From Gammaproteobacteria bacterium (lineage in GTDB: Bacteria; Pseudomonadota; Gammaproteobacteria; Chromatiales; Chromatiaceae): 40,120 bases of DNA. The stretch lies in NCBI GenBank assembly GCA_011389885.1, contig JAABTK010000039.1:1-40120 (forward strand), given 5' to 3'. The position numbers and the translations under genes are program-made. This document shows positions 8,601 through 14,863 of the stretch, piece after piece. Position 1 is the first letter of the stretch. Every line of letters starts with the position of its first letter. The notes beneath the pieces are model-generated. The model was not told where the DNA came from. It was given only the letters and a program-made list of their open reading frames with translations, and made no database searches.

Positions 8601-10728
8601 CGTCAGCGGGATGGGCGGTCTGTTCGCCCGTGACGAGACCCCGAACAACATCTTCCCGATCCCCAGCGGGGGCGGCCTGAGCGGGCTGGTGAAGACCTTG
8701 AGCTTCGAGTGGGTGCAGGACATGGGCCGCCCGAATTTCCGCGCCAAGGCATTGGACCTGGACCCGCAGCAAGCCTTCGAAGACTTGGCCGCTCAGGTGT
8801 TGCAGGAGCTGCTTCTGCCCGGCGGGCGGCGCGAGGTCGGCTATCCCCAAGGCCGGCGGACCATCTTTCGCACCATCCCGGACTCCGTCACCCGCAGCCC
8901 AACGCCGGCATTGGCGCCGGATCGGGATTGGGTGGTCCTGGCCGTGGGCGGGGCCCGCGGCATCACCGCCGAATGCCTGCGCGGCTTCCTGCCCTACCGC
9001 CCAACCCTGGTGCTGGCCGGGCGTTCGGCGTTGCAAGGCTCGGAGGATCTGCCCGACAGCGCCGATCCGGCCGTGCTGCGGCGGCATTTCCTGGGGCAGG
9101 CCGCGGCGCGCAATGAAAAGCTGCGCCCGGCGGAGGTGGAGCAGGCGGTGCAAAAGGCGCGTCAGCGGCGCGAGATGGCGGCGGTGATCGCCGAATTCGA
9201 GCAGGCCGGCGCGCGGGTGGATTATCGCGCCCTGGATATCCGGGACGAGGATCAGGTGGCCGGGCTGTTCGATGACCTCTATGACCGCTACGGGCGCATC
9301 GACGCGGTGCTCCAAGGGGCCGGGATCATCGAGGACAAGCTGCTGTTGGACAAGACCGACGCCAGCATCGCCCGGGTGTTCGACACCAAGGCGGACTCCG
9401 CCTTCCTGTTGGGCAAATACCTCCGGCCCGAGCAGGGCCTGAAATTCCTGGCCTTCTTCACCTCGGTGGCCGGGCGCTACGGCAACCGGGGGCAAAGCGA
9501 CTACGCAGCGGCCAACGAAACCGTGGCCCGCTTTGCCTGGTGTCTGCACCGGCGCTGGGGCGGGCGGGTGAAGGTGGCGGCGATCCACTGGAACCCTTGG
9601 GATCAAACCACCCATGGCGCCGGCATGGTCACCGCGGCCGTCAAGGCCGAATTCGAGGCCCGCGGGGTGTGGCTGGTCAGCGCCGAACAGGGGCGGCAGC
9701 TGCTGATGAATGAGCTGCTGTACGCCGCGCCGGGCGCGGTGGACGTGATCGCCGGCGACCACCCGTGGGAATACCGCGAGGCGGCCTTCGACCCCCTGCC
9801 CGCCGCCGCCGCAGACCCGGCGTTGGCGCCCTGGCCCTTGCTGTCCGCGGCGCGGCGCGAGGTCCAAGACGGCGGCGCGCGCCTCCGCAAGCGCATGGAC
9901 CTGGTGTCGGACCCCTATTTGGATCAACATCGGCTAGACGGCGTGGCGGTGCTGCCGTTCGCGTGCGTGATCGAGCACCTGGCCGAGGCGGCCGCGATGC
10001 AGGCGCAGATGACGGCCCCGGCCACGCTGGAGCTGCGCGACCTGCGGCGCTTTAACGGCCTGGCCCTGGCGCGCGGGCAGGATCACGCAGAGCTGGTGAT
10101 TGATCTCGCCCCGGCGGACCCGGACGGCTACATCAAGACCCGCCTGCTCCAGGTCGCGCCCAAGGAGCAGCCGCTCTACCAGGGCGAGGTGCTGGTGTCG
10201 GGAGAGGCGGCCGCGGCCGCGGCCGCCGATGCGGCGGTTCCCGCGCCGGCGGGGGCGACCGCCCATAACGCCGCCTCTGTGTATCGGCATTGGCTGTTTC
10301 ACGGCCCAGTGCTTCAGACCATCACCGCGATTCGCGGCCTCGATGCCGGCGGCGTGGATGCGGTGTTGCGCACCACCGCCCCGGGCGCCTTCCACCCGCC
10401 GGCCGCCGGGCGCGACTGGCTGTTGGACCCCGGCGTGATCGACGGGGCCTTTCAATTGGTGCTGCTGTGGTCGCGCGCCATGCGTAACGCCACCACCCTG
10501 CCCAGCCGCTTGCAACGCATTGTGCGCTATGGCGCGGAGCCGCTGCCGGCCGAGCTGCACGTCTATCATCGGGTGGTGGGTGAACATACGGGGGCGGTGA
10601 TTTCGGATATCCGCCTGTGCGACGATGCGGGGCGCCTGCGCCTGCTGGTGGAGGGCCTGGAAGGCACCCTGAGCAGCGAACTCAACCGGCTCGGCGGGAC
10701 CTGGGCCGGGGGCCGTCCGCGGCCTTAA
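2626..10728 (+). CDS. Iterative type I polyketide/secondary-lipid synthase (NPD-NPD-KS-AT-ACP-KR-DH)
   Basis: This 2700-residue protein is a PUFA-synthase-like multienzyme. Residues 1-310 form a degenerate nitropropane-dioxygenase-like barrel. Residues about 315-645 form a second, intact-looking one (GGH460VGP, GTAYLFTPE), resembling the PfaD enoyl reductase. The KS (about 680-1120) has C868 in DAACASS, H1003 and H1043. The AT (about 1237-1550) has GHS1342YGEY and AFH1447SPLV, suggesting malonyl-CoA use. One ACP has LGIDS1784IKRVE as phosphopantetheine site. A structural and then a catalytic KR (about 1864-2380) has GGARGI, S2280 and Y2293. The DH (about 2400-2690) has H2435xxxGxxxxP and D2606GAFQ. 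There is no thioesterase, and no phosphopantetheinyl transferase gene in the window. The start at 2626 is the first ATG beginning recognisable NPD sequence. All reductive domains are present, so a reduced or partly unsaturated chain is likely. Confidence 0.9.
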   Translation: MTDFPVFVLNPPGLAEQDLVIAAGRAGAIGVCNGEYGLPYHLAAERVRTIARYNPAPFGLKLPAPQPGVLRSLGVWRELGLHWLILDAAGAAAELEQEAVARFRAEGGRVLLEARGHRDLDPGLEGGMDGWWLKGHEAGGLTGEEGGFVLLQRAAGVCQRPLFLRGGVGPGTAPACRVGGAAGLVLDDQLLLLRESPLAEALAGRLANLSGTETTAFGDEAGGVYLRLLERPGFAAAAALRERLAAGAADLAAEAAAGIGWTDPARDLMPLGQAAAFAADWRRRYGNLHRALRAIADAAAAAPAQAAAQAALSAGSPLAHELGIRYPIVQGAMSRVSDVPAFARAVGAAGAMPVLALAMMRGPQAEQTLAATQALLGGEPWGVGLLGFVAGDLHQEQMTAVRRHRPTFAYIAGGRPEQAAELEALGLPTFLHVPTRALLDLFLDQGARRFIFEGRECGGHVGPLSCLTLWESMTAALSELDDGLLSEISVLFAGGIHDAASAAMAAALAAPLVARGLKIGVLMGTAYLFTPEAVETGAIRERFQRVALACDETATLTTGPGHASRCARTPFVDDFHRTKARWLEQALDAQEIRRRLDDLSLGRLRVASKGLQRSAAGALEALSEAEQLEQGMYMIGQAAVLHRERLPLAELHRNVTAGAAALLQGFQAPEPAPPPAARPADIAVVGVGSILPGAPDTRAYWENLMAGVAAIREIPPERWDWRLYFTQDRRQRDRVYSRWGGFLDDVPFDPLRYGMPPRSLKSIDPLQLLTLEAVRQGLEDAGLDGPHTDREGVSVILGASGGLAELGLQYATRSDLPRVVGEPDAAELARLPEWTEDSFAGLLLNVAAGRAANRFDFGGVNCTVDAACASSLAAVYQGVQELLSGNSEVVVAGGVDTAQSPFSFLCFAKTQALSPSGRCRTFDREADGIAISEGLAVVVLKRLADAERDGDRIYGVIKGVAGSSDGRAKGLTAPRPEGQIRALRRAYAQAGYSPATLGLLEAHGTGTVAGDSAEMQTIGRLMEEAGAEPGSCALGSVKSLIGHTKAAAGVAGMVKALLALYHRVLPLHYGVARPLPALQAADSALHLCTQPQPWVRHPGHPRRAGVSAFGFGGSNFHVALEEYADDYRADRRPRPLQRWPAELFVWRGKDRAAIGGQLAALESVLARGDAPPLRELAYAAALAAAPAGATLALAARDHDDLARKLQGARGCLHGDREEPPEDVWLSDQPLLEAGRLALLFPGQGAQYPGMLRELALVFDEVREALEQADAVLREPVAAASGGRRLSQLVYPPVRFDTEADQAARATLTRTEFVQPALGALSGGLLRLLEMLGLQPEMAAGHSYGEYAALHAAGVLGFDDLLRLSEARGRFIVEQAAGGELGTMAAARASWARVGEVLDGLEGVVRANHNGPEEVIISGTRQAVAQAIARLEAAGIAAKPIPVAAAFHSPLVESAKQRLAELLAQTPFHKPAFAVYSNAAAAPHDEAPDAIRAAMAEHLTAPVDFLGEIEAMYGAGARVFLEVGPKPILSRLTGRILGERPHRALALDASGDGLTDLLRTLGGLLAEGARLDLRPLFAGRTRSATQRAGAAEPLPAHFWLVNGGCARPADGPCVTGLSPMLNADTRRGSGARSPSRSLIPSQPEVRPMGDDPKRRQPPPAGSLDAAMLAYQQTMQQFLSMQERVMTAYLGQDGAGASELPPLPEMPQPAFAPAAVAAASPASAPPDGPSTAAPVEPPAAAAPPATEAPALDLGAALLGVAAERTGYPVEMLGLDQDIEADLGIDSIKRVEILGAFQKDLPRAAADRLQDRMGELNALRTFQEMLDWLEQAAGGASGAADSTATQGGDASPFESAEADEPGCAPLPRYVVQAHPEPVETVILEPLRPGLYLVVADGVGLAAEVVRRIEQQGATTLLIRPEEIVDIAAVQARLAAARNAGPVRGLIHLAPFDAPPLDADTSLQAWRARMQWDLKSLFTLLRLTGEDLQQDGRLITVSGMGGLFARDETPNNIFPIPSGGGLSGLVKTLSFEWVQDMGRPNFRAKALDLDPQQAFEDLAAQVLQELLLPGGRREVGYPQGRRTIFRTIPDSVTRSPTPALAPDRDWVVLAVGGARGITAECLRGFLPYRPTLVLAGRSALQGSEDLPDSADPAVLRRHFLGQAAARNEKLRPAEVEQAVQKARQRREMAAVIAEFEQAGARVDYRALDIRDEDQVAGLFDDLYDRYGRIDAVLQGAGIIEDKLLLDKTDASIARVFDTKADSAFLLGKYLRPEQGLKFLAFFTSVAGRYGNRGQSDYAAANETVARFAWCLHRRWGGRVKVAAIHWNPWDQTTHGAGMVTAAVKAEFEARGVWLVSAEQGRQLLMNELLYAAPGAVDVIAGDHPWEYREAAFDPLPAAAADPALAPWPLLSAARREVQDGGARLRKRMDLVSDPYLDQHRLDGVAVLPFACVIEHLAEAAAMQAQMTAPATLELRDLRRFNGLALARGQDHAELVIDLAPADPDGYIKTRLLQVAPKEQPLYQGEVLVSGEAAAAAAADAAVPAPAGATAHNAASVYRHWLFHGPVLQTITAIRGLDAGGVDAVLRTTAPGAFHPPAAGRDWLLDPGVIDGAFQLVLLWSRAMRNATTLPSRLQRIVRYGAEPLPAELHVYHRVVGEHTGAVISDIRLCDDAGRLRLLVEGLEGTLSSELNRLGGTWAGGRPRP
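7551..7566 (+). promoter_or_regulatory. Strong internal ribosome binding site and in-frame ATG inside the synthase frame
   Basis: GGAGG at 7551-7555 stands 8 bases before an in-frame ATG at 7564. Recognisable AT/post-AT sequence ends near 7430. The linker from about 7440 to 7563 uses codons otherwise rare here (CTA, AGT, CTT, ATT, CGA). An alternative frame has stops at 7472-7474 and 7484-7486, where a separate upstream gene would end. From 7564 an ACP-KR-DH protein of 1054 residues could be made. Confidence 0.5.
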
Positions 10729-10865
10729 ATCAGGGCGCTAAAATCCTTGCATTGGGACCCGCTTGTAGGTTACTTTGCCGCCCCTCGCATGACAGATTGT
10801 CACCACAGTTTCATAATCTACTGTTAGACTGCTTTTTCACCGCCTGAGGACGGAAACGCCAACTA
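10729..10865 (+). promoter_or_regulatory. Intergenic region with candidate promoter for the Mbx-type operon
   Basis: This 137-base gap is the only break between the synthase gene and the membrane-complex operon. Its AT-richer part offers TTGTCA (10797-10802) and, 16 bases on, TACTGT (10819-10824) as weak -35/-10 boxes. I see no clear terminator for the synthase gene. Confidence 0.3.
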
Positions 10866-11399
10866 ATGACGAATGAATTGACGCGACAACAAAATGCAGG
10901 GTCCGGAGTCTCCCGCTTTGTGATCGCCTTTTTCGGGGCCTTCGCGGTCTGGCTGCTGTTGACCGGCAGTCTGGCCGGGCAGGAGCTTTTGGCCGGCGTG
11001 GTGGTGGCCTTGTTGGTCACCGCCATTTCCTGGCCCCATCTCGCGCTGTATGACGGCGTGCGGCTGACGCCGCTGCTGCCGCTGCATCTGGCGCGCTATT
11101 TGGCGGGATTCCTGTTTGCGCTGGTGCTGGCCAATTTGGATATGGCCCGGCGCGTGCTTTCGCCGCGGCTGCCCATCGATCCCGAAATCGTGGAGGTGCG
11201 CACCGGGTTGCAGTCGCGCCTGGGGCGCCTGATGTTGGCTAACAGCATCACCCTGACCCCGGGTACGCTGACCGTGGACGTGCGCGGCGAGGTGCTGGAG
11301 GTGCATTGGATCGACGCCTCGCCGGGGCGCGACCCGGAGACGGTTACGCGCGCGATCGCGGGCGACTTCGAAAAGCTGTTGGGGGCCTTCCTGCGATGA
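10866..11399 (+). CDS. mnhE: MnhE/MrpE-type subunit (Mbx A-like)
   Basis: The 177-residue protein has two to three N-terminal hydrophobic segments (about 18-60 and 78-97), then a soluble C-terminal domain with the MnhE signature NSITLTPGTLTVDV (about 126-140). MrpE proteins are small structural subunits of Mrp Na+/H+ antiporters and of related Mbh/Mbx complexes. It opens the operon, and its TGA overlaps the next ATG by four bases. The start is the first ATG of the frame; a GAGGA motif lies upstream at an unusually long distance. Confidence 0.9.
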   Translation: MTNELTRQQNAGSGVSRFVIAFFGAFAVWLLLTGSLAGQELLAGVVVALLVTAISWPHLALYDGVRLTPLLPLHLARYLAGFLFALVLANLDMARRVLSPRLPIDPEIVEVRTGLQSRLGRLMLANSITLTPGTLTVDVRGEVLEVHWIDASPGRDPETVTRAIAGDFEKLLGAFLR

Positions 11400-11653
11400 G
11401 TTTGATGCAGATGATCACGGTGGCGCTGCTGCTGCTGGCGCTGGTGCTGGCGCTGTTTCGGTTGCTGTTGGGGCCGAGCACCGCGGATCGCATCCTGGCC
11501 TCGGATGCGCTGGCGGTGACGGCCACGCCGCTAATCGCCTTTCTGGGCTTTTGGCTCGGCAGCCCGTTCTATCTCGACATTGCGCTGGTCTACGGGGCCT
11601 TGGGCTTTGTGGGCGTAGTGGCCATGGCGCGGGTCTTGGAGGCGCGGGGCTAA
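11396..11653 (+). CDS. mnhF: MnhF/MrpF-type subunit (Mbx B-like)
   Basis: This 85-residue protein has three predicted membrane helices (about 7-24, 33-52, 57-80) and the MrpF-typical GPSTADRILASDAL segment followed by YLDIALVYGALGFVG. MrpF is a small hydrophobic subunit of the antiporter module. The ATG overlaps the mnhE stop (ATGA), and its TAA overlaps the next ATG by one base, so translational coupling is likely. Confidence 0.92.
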   Translation: MSLMQMITVALLLLALVLALFRLLLGPSTADRILASDALAVTATPLIAFLGFWLGSPFYLDIALVYGALGFVGVVAMARVLEARG

Positions 11654-11994
11654 TGGAAAACACGATCTTCGCAACGGCGGGCGACGCGATCATGCTGATC
11701 GGCGCCTTCTTTATCTTTCTCGGGGCCTTCGGGCTGGTGCGCATGCCGGATATCTTCACCCGCGCTCAGGCGGGGACCAAGGCGGTGACCTTGGGTTCCA
11801 TCGCGCTGCTGGCGGGCCTGTTGTTTCATCACCCCGAATGGTGGCCCAAACTGGTGCTGATTATGCTGTTCATTCTGCTCACCTCGCCCATCGCCGGCTC
11901 CACCTTGGTGCGCGCCGCCCGCGCGGCCGGTCACCGGCCCTGGCGCAAGGGCGAGGCCGACGCCGACGCCGACGCCGAAGGGAGGCGCTCATGA
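11653..11994 (+). CDS. mnhG: MnhG/MrpG-type subunit (Mbx C-like)
   Basis: The 113-residue protein has three membrane helices and the MrpG hallmark GLVRMPDIFTRAQAGTKAVTLG near residues 27-48, followed by LTSPIAGSTLVRAA. The C-terminal tail is an acidic Asp-Ala run encoded by a GCCGAC hexanucleotide repeat (11956-11979) that could vary in copy number by slippage. The start overlaps the mnhF stop by one base and the stop overlaps the next start by four. Confidence 0.92.
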   Translation: MENTIFATAGDAIMLIGAFFIFLGAFGLVRMPDIFTRAQAGTKAVTLGSIALLAGLLFHHPEWWPKLVLIMLFILLTSPIAGSTLVRAARAAGHRPWRKGEADADADAEGRRS

Positions 11995-12251
11995 TGGTCT
12001 GGGTGGTGGCGATCCTGGTGTCGCTGATGCTGATCGGGGCCTTCCTGGTGGTGGCGATCCCGGACCTGCTGGGTGCGGTGGCGGCCTCCACTGCGGTGTC
12101 TTTGGCCCTGTCGGTGCTATTCGTGGTGCTGCGCGCGCCGGACGTGGCCATGGCCGAGGCGGCGGTGGGCGCGGGCCTGGCGGGCGTGTTGTTCGCGCTG
12201 GCCCTGCGCAAGACCGAGTCGCGCCGCACCCGGGACGAGGAGGCCTCCTGA
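11991..12251 (+). CDS. DUF4040 / MbhD-like subunit
   Basis: This 86-residue protein has three membrane helices and the conserved DUF4040 segment LRAPDVAMAEAAVGAGLAGVLFALAL near residues 47-72. In multi-subunit Mrp antiporters this domain lies in the C-terminal part of MrpA. In Mbh and Mbx complexes it is a separate gene, as here. It has four-base overlap with mnhG and one-base overlap with the following gene. Confidence 0.85.
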   Translation: MMVWVVAILVSLMLIGAFLVVAIPDLLGAVAASTAVSLALSVLFVVLRAPDVAMAEAAVGAGLAGVLFALALRKTESRRTRDEEAS

Positions 12252-12979
12252 TGCGCCAATTCGCCAGTCTGCTGTTTCTATTCGGCTTTGCCTTCTTCCT
12301 GAGCGTGCTGGTGGGGGGGCTGCCCTTCGGCGCCGCACCCATGCAGGTGGGGCAGGCCATTGTGGAGCAAAACATCGAGGCCACCGGCGCCGCCAATGCG
12401 GTGACCGGGGTGTTGCTGGCCTTTCGCGGCATGGACACCCTGGGCGAGCTGACCATTCTGTTCGTGGCGGCCACCGCCGCCGGCATGGTGGTGGAGCGCC
12501 GTAAGCACGGGGTGAGTCGCGACTCCGTGGCGGGCTTCATCCTGCTGGCCGGGGCGGAGCTGATGTTCCCCTTCCTGCTGATCCTCGGGGCCTATGTGAT
12601 CCTGCACGGCCATCTGACCCCGGGCGGCGGGTTCCAGGGCGGGGCCATCCTGGCCGCGGCCTTCTTTGTGCCCTTTCTGGCCAATCCCGGGCGCGCCTTT
12701 CAGGGCCATGCCATGGCCTTCGTGGAGGCCTTCGCGGGTGCGACCTTTATCCTGTTGGGGATCTTCAGCATCTTTCGCGAAGGCGACTTTATGGCCCCGA
12801 TGTTCCTCGGCACGGGCGAGTTCGGCCAACTGGTCTCCGCCGGCAGCCTGCCCCTGTTGTATTTGGCCCTGGGCCTGAAGGTGGGGGCGGAACTCGGCAG
12901 CCTGGTGGCGGAGATCGCCGCCGCGCCCGGATCGGACGATCCGCTGATCGAAGAACCACAAGCAGCGAAGGACCTATGA
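12251..12979 (+). CDS. mnhB: MbhE-MnhB fusion subunit
   Basis: The 242-residue protein joins two modules. Residues 1-85 resemble the MbhE/MrpA C-terminal segment (NAVTGVLLAFRGMDTLGE, then ILFVAATAAGMV). Residues about 95-230 are MnhB, with GAYVILHGHLTPGGGFQGG as clear signature. There are about six membrane helices. MnhB-type subunits belong to the ion-translocating membrane arm. Overlaps at both ends place it in the continuous operon. Confidence 0.88.
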   Translation: MRQFASLLFLFGFAFFLSVLVGGLPFGAAPMQVGQAIVEQNIEATGAANAVTGVLLAFRGMDTLGELTILFVAATAAGMVVERRKHGVSRDSVAGFILLAGAELMFPFLLILGAYVILHGHLTPGGGFQGGAILAAAFFVPFLANPGRAFQGHAMAFVEAFAGATFILLGIFSIFREGDFMAPMFLGTGEFGQLVSAGSLPLLYLALGLKVGAELGSLVAEIAAAPGSDDPLIEEPQAAKDL

Positions 12980-13401
12980 ACGAACTCCTTAGTATCGGCA
13001 ACCTGCTCTATGGCGGGGCCGCGGGCCTGATTGTGATCGGCCTATTCGCGGTAGTGGCCCGCCGGCACCTGATTCGGGTGCTGCTCGGGGTCGCGGTGAT
13101 TGAGGCCGGGGTGAACCTCATGCTGGTGGCCGCGGGCTTTCGCCCCGGCGCCGCGGCGCCCATTTTCGACCCTCAGGCGATCTCCGGCCCGATGGTGGAT
13201 CCCATCCCCCAGGCCCTGGTGCTCACCGCCATTGTGATCGGCGTGGCGGTGCTGGCCCTGGGTCTGACCCTGGCCATTCGCATCCATCGCCAGTACGGCA
13301 CCCTGGATACCGTGGCCCTGACGCGCATCGTCAACGCCCCGGCGGGCAGCCCGGAGAGTCGCGCCATGATGCAGCGGGGAGGAGGCGGCCATGAATCCTG
13401 A
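12976..13401 (+). CDS. mnhC: MnhC/NuoK-like subunit
   Basis: This 141-residue protein has three NuoK/MrpC-like helices (about 10-27, 34-53, 77-102), with RVLLGVAVIEAGVNLMLVAAG carrying the conserved in-membrane Glu and DPIPQALVLTAIVIGVAVLA closing the fold. NuoK-type subunits help carry charge along the membrane arm. The protein ends in a hydrophilic, glycine-rich tail overlapping the next gene by 11 bases. Confidence 0.92.
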   Translation: MNELLSIGNLLYGGAAGLIVIGLFAVVARRHLIRVLLGVAVIEAGVNLMLVAAGFRPGAAAPIFDPQAISGPMVDPIPQALVLTAIVIGVAVLALGLTLAIRIHRQYGTLDTVALTRIVNAPAGSPESRAMMQRGGGGHES

Positions 13402-14863
13402 GATTCTAATCGCCCTGCCGCTGCTGGCGGCCTTCCTGCTGCCCGCGGCGCGGCGCATCGACGCCTCCGTCGGGATTTGGTGGGGGCCTTTGGTGGTGCT
13501 GGCCAATTTGGTCATTGCCGCCATGGCCTGGTGGAAGGTGCAGCTGATCGGCCCCCAGAGCATCGCCCTGGGCGGCTTTGCCGCCCCCCTGGGGATTGAG
13601 CTTAGGGCGGATCATTTGGGGCTTTCGGCCGCGGTGCTGCTGAATTTGGCGGTGTTGCTGCTATGGCCGCGGGAGACCCCGGACAAGGCCCGGGTGTCCA
13701 CCATCCTGTTGGTGCTCACGGGCGCCGGCTGCGGCCTGGCCATGTCGGCGGACCTGTTTAACCTCTATGTGTTCTTCGAGCTGGTGGCGGTGGCCACTTA
13801 CGGCCTGGCGGCGGCCAACGGCAAGGGCGAGGCCCTGATCGCCAGCCTGCGCTATTTGATCCTCGGGGCCCTGGGTTCGGCCCTGGCGCTGCTGGGCATC
13901 GCGCTGGTGTACGCCAAGACCGGCACCCTGAATCTGACCGAGCTGGGCGGCATGTCCGAGGCCCTGTCTGGTCCCGCGGGCATCGGGGCTCTGGTGCTGA
14001 TGGTGGTGGGCTTCGGCGTAAAGGCCGAACTCTTCCCGCTGAATAACTGGGTGCCCGAGGTCTATGCCCACACCGAGAGCCGGGTCTCGGCGCTGATGGC
14101 GGGCATTATCTCCAAGCTCGGCATCCTGGTGCTGCTGCGCCTGATCGCCGAGGTCTTCGGCGGCTCGCCGGGGCTGGAGTTCCTGCTCTGGGTGGGCGTG
14201 CTGGGCGTGGTCACCGGCGAGCTGGCGGCCTACGGGGCCAAGGACATGCGGCGGGTGCTGGCCTATTCCTCCATCGGCCAAATGGGCCTGGTGGCGGTGG
14301 CCTTGGCCCTGGGCGGCGAGACCGGCTTTATCGCCGCGCTGATCCTAATGCTCAATCACCTGCTGGTGAAGCCCGCGCTGTTTCTGATCGCCGACGCCTG
14401 GCCGGGCAGTCTCAAGGCCCTGGCCGGCAAGGGCCGGGCGCGCCCGCTGGGGGCGGTGCTGTTCGTGCTGCTGGCCCTGTCGCTGATCGGCGTGCCGCCG
14501 CTGCCGGGCTTTTGGGGCAAGTATCTGTTATTGGATGCCATTTTCACCAATGTCACCGAGGGGGCGGGGCTGCTGGTCGGCCTGATTCTGGCGGCCACGG
14601 TGGTGGAGGCGGCGTATTTCTTCCGCATCGCGGCGCGGCTGTTCGGCAGCGGCGAGGCGGCGGAGGAGTCTAAGATCCCCGGTCTGCCCGCGGTGGCGGC
14701 CCTGTTCGTGATCGCCTTTCTGGCCCTGTCGGTGCAGACCGGGCGGGTGGGCGATTATCTGAAAGAGGTGGTCCACGGCCTTCAACCCCAGGAGTTGCGC
14801 ATGGCGCAAAGCGATTTCCCTGATCCCGCGGCATCCGTGAACGGCAAAGGAGAGCGACTGTGA
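13391..14863 (+). CDS. mnhD: MnhD/NuoN-like antiporter subunit (Mbx H-like)
   Basis: The 490-residue protein has about 14 membrane helices and belongs to the NuoL/M/N-MrpD antiporter family. It has the helix-5 Glu in NLYVFFELVAVATYGL, conserved Lys in VGFGVKAELFPLNNWVPEVYAHTES, and LNHLLVKPALFLIADAW with a further lysine. It is one of two consecutive antiporter-type subunits. The stop overlaps the next start as GTGA. Confidence 0.92.
   Translation: MNPEILIALPLLAAFLLPAARRIDASVGIWWGPLVVLANLVIAAMAWWKVQLIGPQSIALGGFAAPLGIELRADHLGLSAAVLLNLAVLLLWPRETPDKARVSTILLVLTGAGCGLAMSADLFNLYVFFELVAVATYGLAAANGKGEALIASLRYLILGALGSALALLGIALVYAKTGTLNLTELGGMSEALSGPAGIGALVLMVVGFGVKAELFPLNNWVPEVYAHTESRVSALMAGIISKLGILVLLRLIAEVFGGSPGLEFLLWVGVLGVVTGELAAYGAKDMRRVLAYSSIGQMGLVAVALALGGETGFIAALILMLNHLLVKPALFLIADAWPGSLKALAGKGRARPLGAVLFVLLALSLIGVPPLPGFWGKYLLLDAIFTNVTEGAGLLVGLILAATVVEAAYFFRIAARLFGSGEAAEESKIPGLPAVAALFVIAFLALSVQTGRVGDYLKEVVHGLQPQELRMAQSDFPDPAASVNGKGERL

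Noticed and set aside
7654-9930. A 758-codon open frame on the minus strand opposite the synthase
   Set aside because: It mirrors the high-GC coding frame of the synthase, has low-complexity His/Arg/Gly/Gln composition and no domain. The plus strand has conserved ACP, KR and DH motifs there. Similar long minus frames at 4189-5883 and 5884-7380 were rejected for the same reason.
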